This document shows positions 17,914-26,276 of a stretch of DNA of 64,000 nucleotides, in pieces. This DNA is from JAZQHR01 sp045540815 (GTDB taxonomy: Bacteria; Bacillota; Clostridia; UMGS1810). Position 1 is the stretch's first letter. Each line of letters opens with the position of its first letter. A program made the translations under genes and the position numbers. The notes under the pieces are model-generated. The model searched no databases, was not told the DNA's origin, and saw only the letters and a program-made list of their open reading frames with translations. The stretch spans positions 1 to 64,000 of the forward strand of contig JAZQHY010000019.1 in assembly GCA_045540815.1 (NCBI GenBank). Reading direction: 5' to 3'.

Positions 17914-18630
17914 ATGTTTATTGTTACTGAGAAATCAAATATAGTGTTTGTGCTTTTGACATTTATGTTTACCATAATGACGTTTGGCATCATAAATAAT
18001 ACATCTGTTGAAACGTCAGGAGTGCCAAGTGCAAATAAAGTTGTCGTTATCGACGCAGGTCATGGCTCACCCGACGGAGGCGCAGTAGGTATAAACGGAA
18101 GTGTTGAAAAGGATATAAACCTTGCTATTGCCAAAAAAGTGCAATCGCATTTAGAGGAAAGCGGATGCATAGTCGTAATGACACGTGCGGACGATAACGC
18201 TGTTGTAGATAACCTTGACGAAAAGATACGAAATATAAAACGCGCAGATTTAAAAAACCGCCGTGATATGCGAGATAGCTCGTCTGCCGATGCGTTTGTA
18301 AGCATACATATGAATAAATTCCCCGACTCATCGCTTACAGGAGCACAGGTGTTTTACGCAGGAAAAACCGACGAATCAAAAGGCCTTGGCGAGAAAATTC
18401 AATCAGAGCTTATTACTATAGCTGACCCAAAAAATCATCGAGTCGCAAAAAAAGCCGATAAATCAATATTTATCCTTAAAGACTCTGATGTGCCGTCAGT
18501 GATAGTTGAGTGTGGTTTTTTGTCAAATGCCAAGGAAGAAGCACTTTTAAATGATAATACATATCAGGAAAAAATCGCGTGGGGAATATATTCGGGGATT
18601 CAAAAATATTTCGAAGAAAATGCATCATAA
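17914..18630 (+). CDS. cwlD: N-acetylmuramoyl-L-alanine amidase, CwlD-type
   Basis: The 238-residue protein has an N-terminal membrane anchor (about residues 9-27). An Amidase_3 domain follows: VVIDAGHGSPDGGAVG (zinc His), the second metal-ligand region, VSIHMNKF and VIVECGFLSNAKEE (catalytic Glu). Length and architecture match CwlD, which starts muramic-delta-lactam formation in the spore cortex and is needed for germination. GCGGAGGG precedes ATG 17914. A TGAATA (17866-17871) at the MITE end and CATAAGA (17888-17894) could form a weak forespore-type promoter. Confidence 0.85.
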   Translation: MFIVTEKSNIVFVLLTFMFTIMTFGIINNTSVETSGVPSANKVVVIDAGHGSPDGGAVGINGSVEKDINLAIAKKVQSHLEESGCIVVMTRADDNAVVDNLDEKIRNIKRADLKNRRDMRDSSSADAFVSIHMNKFPDSSLTGAQVFYAGKTDESKGLGEKIQSELITIADPKNHRVAKKADKSIFILKDSDVPSVIVECGFLSNAKEEALLNDNTYQEKIAWGIYSGIQKYFEENAS

Positions 18631-18678
18631 ATATATTGCTTGTTTTTTATAATATTTTGCTGTTTTTTTCTTTTTACA

Positions 18679-18707
18679 TTGACTTTTAGCAGCTTGTAAT
18701 GTATATT
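18679..18707 (+). promoter_or_regulatory. Sigma-A-like promoter
   Basis: TTGACT, 17-bp spacer, TATATT, upstream of the DUF1294 gene and probably also serving the GH20 gene. Confidence 0.55.
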
Positions 18708-18733
18708 TAATAAAAAGGATAAAGGGAAAGAAT

Positions 18734-18997
18734 ATGATTTACTATATAATCCTCGTGTGGAACATATTTACTATGCTTCTGTACGGGATAGATAAATTAA
18801 GAGCTAGAAAACACAAATGGCGTATAAGCGAAACGGCTTTAATCGTTCCAGCATTTTTGCTAGGAGGCACGGGTGCTATTCTTGGTATGGTTTTATTTAA
18901 TCATAAAACCTCTAAAATGAAATTCAGATTACTTGTACCGATTGCTTTTGTGCTTAACATTACACTTTTTGTCTACGCTTATAATTACAATACATAA
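18734..18997 (+). CDS. DUF1294 small membrane protein
   Basis: The 87-residue protein has three hydrophobic segments (about 2-18, 35-53, 66-83) and the DUF1294 landmarks YGIDKLRARKHKWRISE and GGTGAILGM...HKTSKMKF. Function is unknown for the family. The start at ATG 18734 follows AAGGATAAAGGGAAAG. The gene lies 13 bp upstream of the GH20 gene, probably in one transcript. Confidence 0.8.
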   Translation: MIYYIILVWNIFTMLLYGIDKLRARKHKWRISETALIVPAFLLGGTGAILGMVLFNHKTSKMKFRLLVPIAFVLNITLFVYAYNYNT

Positions 18998-19010
18998 AAG
19001 GGGAAAAACT

Positions 19011-20909
19011 ATGAAAGTCAATTTTGTCGGAAACATTGAAGAAATTTTTGAGGGTGCAAATATTCTTGCTAAAAGACTAGGACTAGATATAGCAAATGGC
19101 GGTGTCGAGATTACTGTTACCAAATGCGAAGGCGACCTTGAGGTTGGATTTGATGGTAAAAAAGCTTATATTACATATGACAAAAAGATACATTTCTTCC
19201 GAGGACTTGGACTTCTTGTGCCAAAAATGAAAAACGGTGAGAATTTTACAAAAACAGAAAAACCTTACTTTGATAGAAATGGTGCTATGATAGACGCATC
19301 AAGAAACGCTGTTATGACAGTTCGTGGCATAAAGGAATATATCGAGATGTCAGCTGTAATGGGTCTAAACCTTCTTATGATGTACACCGAGGACACCTTT
19401 GAAGTACCTGAATACAAATACTTTGGTTACCAGAGAGGCAGATACACAGTAGAGGAGCTTTCTGAGTGCGACAAGTATGCTGATATTTTTGGTATAGAGA
19501 TGATACCGTGCATACAGACACTTGCTCATTTTGAGAGATTTATACAGTGGAAGGAAGGAGCAGATATATCAGACAACAACTATATACTTATGGTTGATGA
19601 TGATGAAACATATAAATGTTTAGAATGTGTGCTAAAGGCTGCTACGAAGCCATATAAGACAAATAAAATTCACATTGGTATGGACGAGGCATGGGAGCTT
19701 GGCAGGGGCAAATACCTTGATAAAAATGGCTATGTTCCTACAAGTGAAATATTAAGCAGACATATGGCAAAGCTTATGCCTATTATAGACAAGCTTGGTC
19801 TTGAGCCTATGGCGTGGTCGGATACATATTTTAGAGCTGTTACAAACTCTCATAGAGGTTATGAGCTTGACGCAGTGTTTACCGAAGAATATATAAACTC
19901 TATCCCTGAAAATATGGGTATGGTTTACTGGGATTACTATGAAGAAGATAAAGCGTGGTATGACGGAATATTTAAAAAACATTTTGAACTAAAACGCGAT
20001 GTGTGGTTTGCAGGTGGTTCATGGGTATGGGGCGGTATGGTTCCAAACTATGCAAAAACTTACAGAACAACGGTTTCTGCACTCAAATCTGCAAGGGAAA
20101 ATGGTGTAAAAAATGTGTTTGCTACTATGTGGGGCGATGACGGTCAGATGACAAATGTATACTGTGGATTACTGGGCGTTCAGCTATTTGCGGAAATGGG
20201 ATACGGTAACGATGCAGACCAGAATTATATTAATGAAAGATTTTTTGAGTGCACAGGCGGAAATGGCGAGCTGTTTGAACTTTTAGATGCATTTGACGCG
20301 CTTGGTGATACTTCAAAGGCACCTAGCAGAAAACCGGGGAACCCTTCAACTTGGCTTTTATTCCAGGATGCTATGCTTGGACTTCTTGATATGGAAATCG
20401 AAAGAGATGACCTTGACGATTACTTTGCAAATATCAAGCTTACATACAAAAATGCTATGGGCAAGGAAGTTAAATTTAACGAAATTTACACATATGCCTA
20501 TAACCTTGCAAGCGTACTTGAATTAAAAGCACTTCTTGGCAAGGATATCAAAAAAGCGTATGACGAAGGGGATAAGAAATCACTTTCGTATATCGCGAAA
20601 AAAATTATCCCTGAGCTTGTAAAACGTGTAAGAAGCCTTAATGATGCTCACAAAGTGCTTTGGATGTCAAATTCCAAAGTGTTCGGCTATGAGGTTATGG
20701 AGTCGAAATACGGTATGCTTTTATCTCGTCTTGAAGGTGCGGGCGAAAGAATTTCTGCGTATGTAAAAGGCGAAGTATCAGAGCTTGAAGAAGTTAAAAC
20801 CGAAAGACTTTTGTATAAGCATAAATCTAACCGTGGCGGCGGATTTAACACAAGACTTGTACCTGTTCTAAAATATGTAACAACAGGCCAAAATACATTT
20901 GGTATGTAA
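19011..20909 (+). CDS. Glycoside hydrolase family 20 (beta-N-acetylhexosaminidase-like)
   Basis: The 632-residue protein has no signal peptide and so is probably cytoplasmic. The catalytic barrel (about residues 85-400) includes YFDRNGAMIDASRN, the acid/base pair in KIHIGMDEAWELG (Asp-Glu of GH20) and PMAWSDTYF. It would remove terminal GlcNAc/GalNAc, perhaps in recycling of wall or host glycans. ATG 19011 has AAAAGGGGA 6 nt upstream. The frame stays open upstream, but that part overlaps the DUF1294 gene and has no RBS. Confidence 0.82.
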   Translation: MKVNFVGNIEEIFEGANILAKRLGLDIANGGVEITVTKCEGDLEVGFDGKKAYITYDKKIHFFRGLGLLVPKMKNGENFTKTEKPYFDRNGAMIDASRNAVMTVRGIKEYIEMSAVMGLNLLMMYTEDTFEVPEYKYFGYQRGRYTVEELSECDKYADIFGIEMIPCIQTLAHFERFIQWKEGADISDNNYILMVDDDETYKCLECVLKAATKPYKTNKIHIGMDEAWELGRGKYLDKNGYVPTSEILSRHMAKLMPIIDKLGLEPMAWSDTYFRAVTNSHRGYELDAVFTEEYINSIPENMGMVYWDYYEEDKAWYDGIFKKHFELKRDVWFAGGSWVWGGMVPNYAKTYRTTVSALKSARENGVKNVFATMWGDDGQMTNVYCGLLGVQLFAEMGYGNDADQNYINERFFECTGGNGELFELLDAFDALGDTSKAPSRKPGNPSTWLLFQDAMLGLLDMEIERDDLDDYFANIKLTYKNAMGKEVKFNEIYTYAYNLASVLELKALLGKDIKKAYDEGDKKSLSYIAKKIIPELVKRVRSLNDAHKVLWMSNSKVFGYEVMESKYGMLLSRLEGAGERISAYVKGEVSELEEVKTERLLYKHKSNRGGGFNTRLVPVLKYVTTGQNTFGM

Positions 20910-20926
20910 CAATATTATTACAAAGG

Positions 20927-20955
20927 TTGACTTATTGTGTATGGTGTGTTATAAT
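20927..20955 (+). promoter_or_regulatory. Strong extended -10 promoter of the leader RNA
   Basis: TTGACT (20927-20932), exactly 17 bp, then TGtTATAAT (20947-20955). Transcription should start near 20962, about 240 nt before the CorC-type gene. Confidence 0.75.
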
Positions 20956-20961
20956 GTGTGC

Positions 20962-21094
20962 ATACAATGAAGAAAGAGGAAAGAATTCTAAAATGGAATC
21001 AGAAGACGGCGATAGTAACACACAGGTTAATATTTGTATAGTATATAGGGCATACTTGCGAATCTATTATATGATGCGCAAGCGTGCCTTTTTG
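20962..21094 (+). ncRNA. Structured leader or small RNA ending in a terminator, class unknown
   Basis: Downstream of a strong promoter, ATACAA near the 5' end can pair with TTGTAT (about 21034-21039) to close an aptamer-like domain. A terminator follows: GGCATaCTTGCG-type arm (21049-21060) with CGCAAGCGTGCC (21077-21088), one mismatch and one wobble, then TTTTT. I do not recognise a known riboswitch. A 41-codon frame from ATG 20993 with AGAGGA upstream runs through the terminator, so a leader-peptide reading is possible. It is either an attenuator for the CorC-type gene or an independent sRNA. The rest of 20910-21201 holds no gene. Confidence 0.55.
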
Positions 21095-21201
21095 TGCTTT
21101 AAAAAAGTAATAATCTGATATTAATTGGCAGTAAAAAAACGTTAATAATATTAAATTAATAATATTAAAAGTATATACAAAAAGGAGATAGATAATTTAA
21201 A

Positions 21202-22461
21202 ATGGACACGATGCAATCAGTGATTGTGATGGTAATACTTGTACTTATGTCGGCGTATTTTTCGGCAACCGAAACTGCGTTTTCATCACTAAATAAGACA
21301 AGACTTAAGACGATGATTGAAAAAGGAAATAAAAGAGCAGAGCTTGCGCTTTCTCTTGCGGAAAACTACGATAAGCTTATTTCTTCAATACTTGTTGGTA
21401 ACAATATAGTTAATATAGCTGTAGCTTCTATCGGTACAGTTTTGTTTGTTAAACTATACGGAGATATCGGTGCAACTCTTTCTACACTTGTTGTTACATT
21501 ATCAGTGCTTATATTCGGTGAGATTTCACCTAAAACAATAGCAAAAAATTCACCTGAGAAGTTTGCGATGTTTTCATCGCCGATTATAAGGATATTCATA
21601 TGGATATTTACGCCTGTAAACTTTGTGTTGTCGGGATTGCCCAAATTAATAACAAAAATTCTCAAGATTGAAGATGACGGAAAGATGTCATCAGAAGAGC
21701 TTTTAATGCTTGTTGAAGAAGTTCAGCAGGATGGAAGTATCGACGATGATGAGGGTGATTTAATCAAAAACGCTATTGAGTTTACCGAGTCAGACGCAGA
21801 AGAGATACTTACTCACAGAGTAGACATTGAGGCGGTGCCTGTTACTGCAGATAAGCAGGAAATAGCAGATAAGTTTTTTGAAACACGTTTTTCAAGACTT
21901 TTGGTATATGAAGAAAACATCGATAACATCGTAGGTGTTATTCACCTAAAAGATTTTTATAATGAAAATGGTATTACCGATAAGGCAATTACCGAAATAA
22001 TGACTAAACCTGTATTTATACAGAAAAATGAAAAGCTTAATGACCTACTTAAAATCCTTCAGAAAAACAAGTCGCACATCGCGGTTGTTATAGACGAGTA
22101 TGGCGGAACACTTGGTATAGTTACTATGGAGGATATATTAGAGGAGCTAGTCGGCGAGATTTGGGACGAACACGATGAGGTTGTTGAAATTTTCAAGCAG
22201 ACAGGCGAGAACACTTACCTTGTAGACTGCTCTGAAAATATGGACGAATTTTATGAGTTCTTTGACATCGAGGAGGACGAGGAAGCAGAAAGTGTATCGG
22301 TAGGCGGTTGGGTAATGGAACAGCTTGGTAAGATTGCTGAGATAGGCGATACGTTTGAGTATGAAAACTTAAATATCAAGATTACCGAAATTGATTCTCA
22401 CAGAGTAATGCAGATAGAAGTAACTGTAAACGAAAAACAAACCGAAGAGGAAGAAGAATAA
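21202..22461 (+). CDS. CorC/HlyC-family (CNNM-type) membrane protein
   Basis: The 419-residue protein has a DUF21/CNNM membrane domain with 3-4 segments (residues ~5-160; SAYFSATETAFSSLNK). A CBS pair follows (about 195-320, with TKPVFIQKNE and IAVVIDEYGGTLGIVTMEDILEELVGEI), then a CorC_HlyC transporter-associated domain (about 335-412). Relatives are implicated in magnesium/cobalt efflux or tolerance. RBS AAAGGAG is rather far (about 15 nt) from ATG 21202. The structured leader upstream may regulate it. Confidence 0.88.
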   Translation: MDTMQSVIVMVILVLMSAYFSATETAFSSLNKTRLKTMIEKGNKRAELALSLAENYDKLISSILVGNNIVNIAVASIGTVLFVKLYGDIGATLSTLVVTLSVLIFGEISPKTIAKNSPEKFAMFSSPIIRIFIWIFTPVNFVLSGLPKLITKILKIEDDGKMSSEELLMLVEEVQQDGSIDDDEGDLIKNAIEFTESDAEEILTHRVDIEAVPVTADKQEIADKFFETRFSRLLVYEENIDNIVGVIHLKDFYNENGITDKAITEIMTKPVFIQKNEKLNDLLKILQKNKSHIAVVIDEYGGTLGIVTMEDILEELVGEIWDEHDEVVEIFKQTGENTYLVDCSENMDEFYEFFDIEEDEEAESVSVGGWVMEQLGKIAEIGDTFEYENLNIKITEIDSHRVMQIEVTVNEKQTEEEEE

Positions 22462-22470
22462 AATATTGAA

Positions 22471-22511
22471 AAAACAAAAACGCTGAATTTTTCATTCAGC
22501 GTTTTTGTTTT
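22471..22511. terminator. Bidirectional terminator between convergent genes
   Basis: Perfect 17-bp stem, AAAACAAAAACGCTGAA (22471-22487) with its complement at 22495-22511. A runs and T runs let it work for the + strand CorC-type gene and the - strand pantothenate transporter gene. Confidence 0.9.
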
Positions 22512-22523
22512 GTAAATACGTAG

Positions 22524-22543
22524 GGAAGGGGCTTGCTCCTTCC
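22524..22543. repeat. Short hairpin, possible dispersed palindrome
   Basis: GGAAGG (22524-22529) pairs with CCTTCC (22538-22543) between two convergent genes. It has no T run, so it is not a terminator by itself and may be a small intergenic repeat. Confidence 0.35.
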
Positions 22544-22562
22544 GTAACTGCCAAAACAAGTA

Positions 22563-23129
22563 TCATTTTTCTTTTGTGTTGATAAGCCTTACTATCACAG
22601 GACTAAGTACAAGGTTTACTGCAAGCTCAACTAAGAAGTTTACACCAACTAATCCAAATATCATATATTCTGCTACTGCCTGACTTCCTGCCCACTCGGT
22701 CACGGTTGGCATAAAGAATGCAAAACAACCAAGTAAAAATACCCCTGTGTTTATAATTGGACAAATTATTGCCGCTGCGCCAACAGCCGCGTATTTGTTT
22801 TTTCCTTTAACAAGGTCATATACACACGCTGCTACTAGTCCACATAGTGTACCCTTTAAAAGTACAGTAATGATTGTTCCCGGTACATTTACTGCTAAAA
22901 ATGCAGCCGCGTCACCGCTTAAAAGTACCACCACGCCAAACACAAAACCAAGCCATGCACCTATTTTTTTACCGCAGGTAGCCGCACCTATTACGATAGG
23001 TACAAGCACGAGTGATATGGAGAACATACCGAGCTTTATAAATGCTCCCATAAACTGAAGCACTATAACAAGCGCAGTCAGTATCGCTCCAAGTACCATT
23101 GTTTTGGTTGACATCTGTTTGTTTGTCAT
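22563..23129 (-). CDS. panT: ECF transporter S component, probably pantothenate
   Basis: The 188-residue protein is almost entirely hydrophobic (about six membrane segments), with a small charged loop (KGKNKY). It matches the size and pattern of S components of energy-coupling-factor vitamin transporters. The substrate is inferred from the neighbour upstream in transcription, coaX (pantothenate kinase). The ATG at 23129 has AGGAGG 7-8 nt upstream on the minus strand; an earlier in-frame ATG (23165) lacks one. The A/T energy module is not in the window. Confidence 0.75.
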   Translation of the reverse strand: MTNKQMSTKTMVLGAILTALVIVLQFMGAFIKLGMFSISLVLVPIVIGAATCGKKIGAWLGFVFGVVVLLSGDAAAFLAVNVPGTIITVLLKGTLCGLVAACVYDLVKGKNKYAAVGAAAIICPIINTGVFLLGCFAFFMPTVTEWAGSQAVAEYMIFGLVGVNFLVELAVNLVLSPVIVRLINTKEK

Positions 23130-23231
23130 AAAAAATTCCTCCTTGCTGTCGTTCGATATAAGCATAAATTACTCATATCAGATACAACGCATAAATTTTT
23201 TATATTAACTTTCACTTGGAAAGTAATATAT

Positions 23232-23996
23232 TTAATTGTTTTTCTTATAAAGAATATTGAGTCCTTTTAACACTAAATCCGCATCAATAGTGATATTGTG
23301 CTTGCAGTGAGGGATAATGCTTTCAGAGAGTCCGCCTGTAGCATATACCTTGAAATCCTCGCCAATTTCATCTATATATCTGTCAAGCATACCATCAATA
23401 AGACTTGCATTTCCATATACCACACCCGATAGCATACAGTCGACTGTGTTTTTGCCTATAACCGACTTTGGTGCTTCAAGGCTTATCTGCGGAAGTTGTG
23501 CGGTACCGCTTGCAAGTGCCTTTAAACCAATATTTACACCAGGGATAATAGATGCACCCGAAAATGCGCCTTCTTTATCCATTAACATTATCTTTGTAGC
23601 AGTACCCATATCTATTATTATTGAAGGACTGCCGTATATATAATGCGCCGCAACGCAAGCGCATATAAGGTCAGCGCCTACGCTTGCAGGGTTGTCGCAG
23701 TGGATTTTAATTCCTGTCTTTATACCAGGTCCCACCATTATAGGGTCAACGCCGTATATCAGCTTAATAGCCTTTTTCATAACTGTGTTAAGTGGCGGTA
23801 CAACTGATGAAATTATTACACCTTGAACGTTTGATTTGTCTACGTTGTAAAACGCAAGTACGTTTCGTATCTTTCCTGCGTATTCGTCCTCCGTTTCGGT
23901 AACATTGGTAGCAATACGTGATACAAATGTAAGCTCATCGTTTAAAAAACCACCGATTACAATATTCGTATTTCCAATATCTATAGCAAGTATCAT
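23232..23996 (-). CDS. coaX: Type III pantothenate kinase
   Basis: The 254-residue ASKHA-fold protein has DIGNTNIVIGGF (phosphate 1), GADLICACVAAHY, IIIDMGTATKIMLMD (catalytic Asp and phosphate 2 region) and IIPGVNIGLKAL, all typical of CoaX. It phosphorylates pantothenate, the first step of CoA synthesis. ATG 23996 has GAGGTGAG 7 nt upstream; a GTG at 24008 lies inside that RBS and is rejected. It probably forms a transcription unit with the transporter gene that follows it. Confidence 0.94.
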   Translation of the reverse strand: MILAIDIGNTNIVIGGFLNDELTFVSRIATNVTETEDEYAGKIRNVLAFYNVDKSNVQGVIISSVVPPLNTVMKKAIKLIYGVDPIMVGPGIKTGIKIHCDNPASVGADLICACVAAHYIYGSPSIIIDMGTATKIMLMDKEGAFSGASIIPGVNIGLKALASGTAQLPQISLEAPKSVIGKNTVDCMLSGVVYGNASLIDGMLDRYIDEIGEDFKVYATGGLSESIIPHCKHNITIDADLVLKGLNILYKKNN

Positions 23997-24058
23997 TAGA
24001 TTTCTCACCTCTGTAATTTTTCCGCTATAAGTATATCACTAAATAATTGGGATTTCAA

Positions 24059-25798
24059 CTATTTTTTTAGCGGACCAAAGCCTGCAAGCTCAACTACATA
24101 CTGTCCTGCTTCCGTAAGCATAAACTCTGCCATCTTTCGCGCAGGTGAGCCTTCAGGTTCGTTTTTTCTAAGCACAATATATGTGTTGTTTGAAAGTGGA
24201 TACGAGCCATCGGCTATGGTATCATCATTTGGTGCAACACCATCTATTGCAAGAAGCTTTAACAGAGTATTGGTATCGTAAAATAAATCCATATTGTTAA
24301 AGTAGTAATATATGCTGTAGCCAAGACCATATCCTACAGGGTCATCGGTCTTTGCGCCCATTACATCGGTAAGCACGTTTGCCATAGCTACAGATGTGCT
24401 TTCCGTGCGGATAGTTTCGTGTATTTCGTTTCCGTTTAAGAAATGCTTTTCCATCTGTGCGTGGCTTCCCGAATCGTTGTTTCTGCAGTAAGGGTATAAA
24501 AGCGCATCAGGCCCGCCAAGCTCATTCCAGTTTGAGTAAGCATTGTTTACATATATGTTTGAAATTTGCTCCTTTGTAAGCCCTTCTATAGAGTTGTCAG
24601 CATTTGTAAAGAATATCATAGCATCATAAGCTATAGGGATAAGCTCAAGTTCCACACCTTTTTCCTCTGCCATTTTTAGAATGTCACTTGCAGGATAAAC
24701 AGACGCAAACATCATATCTATCTCACCATTTATAAGCCTCTGGTAGCTTACGTGGCTCTTTGAATGTGCTTCGGGTCTGTCAGGGTGTCTGTAACCATTT
24801 GCAAAAAGCTGACTGTACAGATTTTGTGTAAACGGATAAGTAGATGTAGAGCCGTCTATTATCGGCATTTGTTTGTCAAAGCCATACTTAATTGCATTCT
24901 GCGACGGGTACACCTGATAATTTTCGCAAACTCTGTACAGCATATTTGCTATGTCGTAGCGAGTAGCTACCTTGTTTGGTGAAAGATTGTATAACACGCC
25001 ATCACTTGTTTCTATACCAAGCTCATCTGCGAAAATTGTATCAAATACATTGTAAGTATCAAGTGCATCATATGCGCTAAGCGCCCAACCTTCAACCTTA
25101 TCTACATCATAAAAGTTAAGCGAACTTCTTATTTGCTCGGTAGTAGCAGACACGTTTTCTTTTCCAAACCCTGCTATCCATATAGCACGTGCTACCATTA
25201 CAGTAGCTTCGGCGCGTGTAACTACGCGTTTTGGCGAAAACTTAGTTTCGCTTACGCCTTTTACAAGTCCGTATTTGTAAGCGGCATTTATAACGCCTGC
25301 ATACCACTCATCTTCCTTAACGTCTGTAAATGGTGTTTTTGTATCAGATGTATCTATGCCAAGGGTTCTCATTACCATAGCCGCAGCTTCTGCGCGTGTA
25401 AGGTTGGACAAAGGATTTGCATATCCTTCGTGGTTACCTTGTATTACTCCGCGTTCGCCCATTTTTTCCATAGTATAAAATTCAAAAGAATCATCATCGT
25501 CAGGAAAAGAAACTTCGTCTGCAATATATACTTCTATTTCTCTGCCTTCGTTTTCCTTTGGAATACTAACCCACACATATCCGTCGTAGTAGTCGGAAAG
25601 TGCGATAGGGGTTTTATTATCTGCATACCTTGCCATTATTCTCGAATAGCTTTGATAATCGGTTGCAAAAAGCTCTTCGCCTTCGGGATAAGCTATACTT
25701 ACTTTAATAAACTCGGTGTTTTCTTCGGCGTACACATATGTGCTAAACGGCAATATTAAAAGCACCGCCAGAATGATTGATATAAGTTTTTTTGTCAT
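24059..25798 (-). CDS. SLH-domain phosphate-binding-like (PstS-type) surface protein
   Basis: The 579-residue protein has a signal peptide ending near VYAEE (about residue 24). SLH repeats follow (about 95-210: NPLSNLTRAEAAAMV, TPFTDVKEDEWYAGVI, FSPKRVVTRAEATVMVARA). A PBP2/PstS-like domain fills the C-terminal half (IDGSTSTYPFTQ, VSYQRLINGEIDMMF, YCRNNDSGSHAQM). SLH repeats bind wall polymers, so this would be a surface-bound phosphate (or other oxyanion) receptor. No permease or ATPase gene is nearby. GGAGGGG precedes the ATG at 25798; the frame extends upstream without another RBS. Confidence 0.8.
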   Translation of the reverse strand: MTKKLISIILAVLLILPFSTYVYAEENTEFIKVSIAYPEGEELFATDYQSYSRIMARYADNKTPIALSDYYDGYVWVSIPKENEGREIEVYIADEVSFPDDDDSFEFYTMEKMGERGVIQGNHEGYANPLSNLTRAEAAAMVMRTLGIDTSDTKTPFTDVKEDEWYAGVINAAYKYGLVKGVSETKFSPKRVVTRAEATVMVARAIWIAGFGKENVSATTEQIRSSLNFYDVDKVEGWALSAYDALDTYNVFDTIFADELGIETSDGVLYNLSPNKVATRYDIANMLYRVCENYQVYPSQNAIKYGFDKQMPIIDGSTSTYPFTQNLYSQLFANGYRHPDRPEAHSKSHVSYQRLINGEIDMMFASVYPASDILKMAEEKGVELELIPIAYDAMIFFTNADNSIEGLTKEQISNIYVNNAYSNWNELGGPDALLYPYCRNNDSGSHAQMEKHFLNGNEIHETIRTESTSVAMANVLTDVMGAKTDDPVGYGLGYSIYYYFNNMDLFYDTNTLLKLLAIDGVAPNDDTIADGSYPLSNNTYIVLRKNEPEGSPARKMAEFMLTEAGQYVVELAGFGPLKK

Positions 25799-25813
25799 AT
25801 AAACCCCTCCTTT

Positions 25814-25874
25814 AAATCCCTCCACCACCTTCGGTGGTCCCTCTCCTTTTAGACAAGGGAGGCTACAAGGATTT
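25814..25874. repeat. Composite palindromic intergenic repeat
   Basis: The outer pair AAATCC (25814-25819) / GGATTT (25869-25874) encloses an ACCACC-TTC-GGTGGT hairpin and a CCCT...AGGG arm. It resembles short palindromic repeats common in gut Firmicutes (from memory, not verified). It sits between divergent transcription units. Confidence 0.5.
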
Positions 25875-25935
25875 TCTTACTTTTATTATATATTACATAA
25901 ACATCTTCCGTCAACAAATTTATTGCAAAAAGGGG

Positions 25936-25972
25936 TTGACTTTATCACTTTAGTGTGCTAATATAGTAAAGT
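25936..25972 (+). promoter_or_regulatory. Histidine operon promoter with candidate HisR operator
   Basis: TTGACT (25936-25941), 17 bp, TAATAT (25959-25964). An inverted repeat ACTTTA (25947-25952) / TAAAGT (25967-25972), centred on the -10 region, covers the promoter. A TrpR-family regulator is the first gene, so this is its likely operator (autoregulation is inferred). Confidence 0.6.
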
Positions 25973-25994
25973 ACAAAACGGAAGGTGATAAATT

Positions 25995-26276
25995 ATGATA
26001 CATTCAAAAGAAACCGATAAATTATTTGAGGCAATACTTAGCCTTGAAAATACAGATGAGTGCTATAAATTCTTTGAGGATATATGCACAGTAAAGGAGC
26101 TACTTGATATTTCGCAAAGGCTTGATGTAGCAGGGATGCTAAAGAAAGGTAAGAGTTATCAGGAAGTATCAAAGCTTACAGGAGCAAGTACGGCTACCAT
26201 TAGCCGTGTTAATAAATGCCTTTTATATGGCAGCGGGGGATATTCACTTATACTGGAGAAAATGGAGGCAAAGTAA
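25995..26276 (+). CDS. hisR: TrpR-family regulator, YerC/HisR type
   Basis: The 93-residue protein is a TrpR-fold helical DNA-binding protein of the YerC/YecD family, with the helix-turn-helix YQEVSKLTGASTATISRVNKCL at residues ~53-74. In several Firmicutes this type (called HisR) represses histidine genes in response to histidine. Its place as first gene of a complete his operon, behind a promoter with a dyad, supports that. GGAAGGTG precedes ATG 25995. It is joined to hisZ without a gap. Confidence 0.82.
   Translation: MIHSKETDKLFEAILSLENTDECYKFFEDICTVKELLDISQRLDVAGMLKKGKSYQEVSKLTGASTATISRVNKCLLYGSGGYSLILEKMEAK

Noticed and set aside
20927..21118. 63-codon open frame from 20927
   Set aside because: It starts inside the -35 box of a strong promoter, so it cannot be translated from that transcript; only the shorter frame from ATG 20993 remains conceivable.
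25133..25759. 208-codon + strand open frame opposite the SLH gene
   Set aside because: Cys/Tyr-rich antisense translation with no family features; the - strand has signal peptide and SLH motifs.
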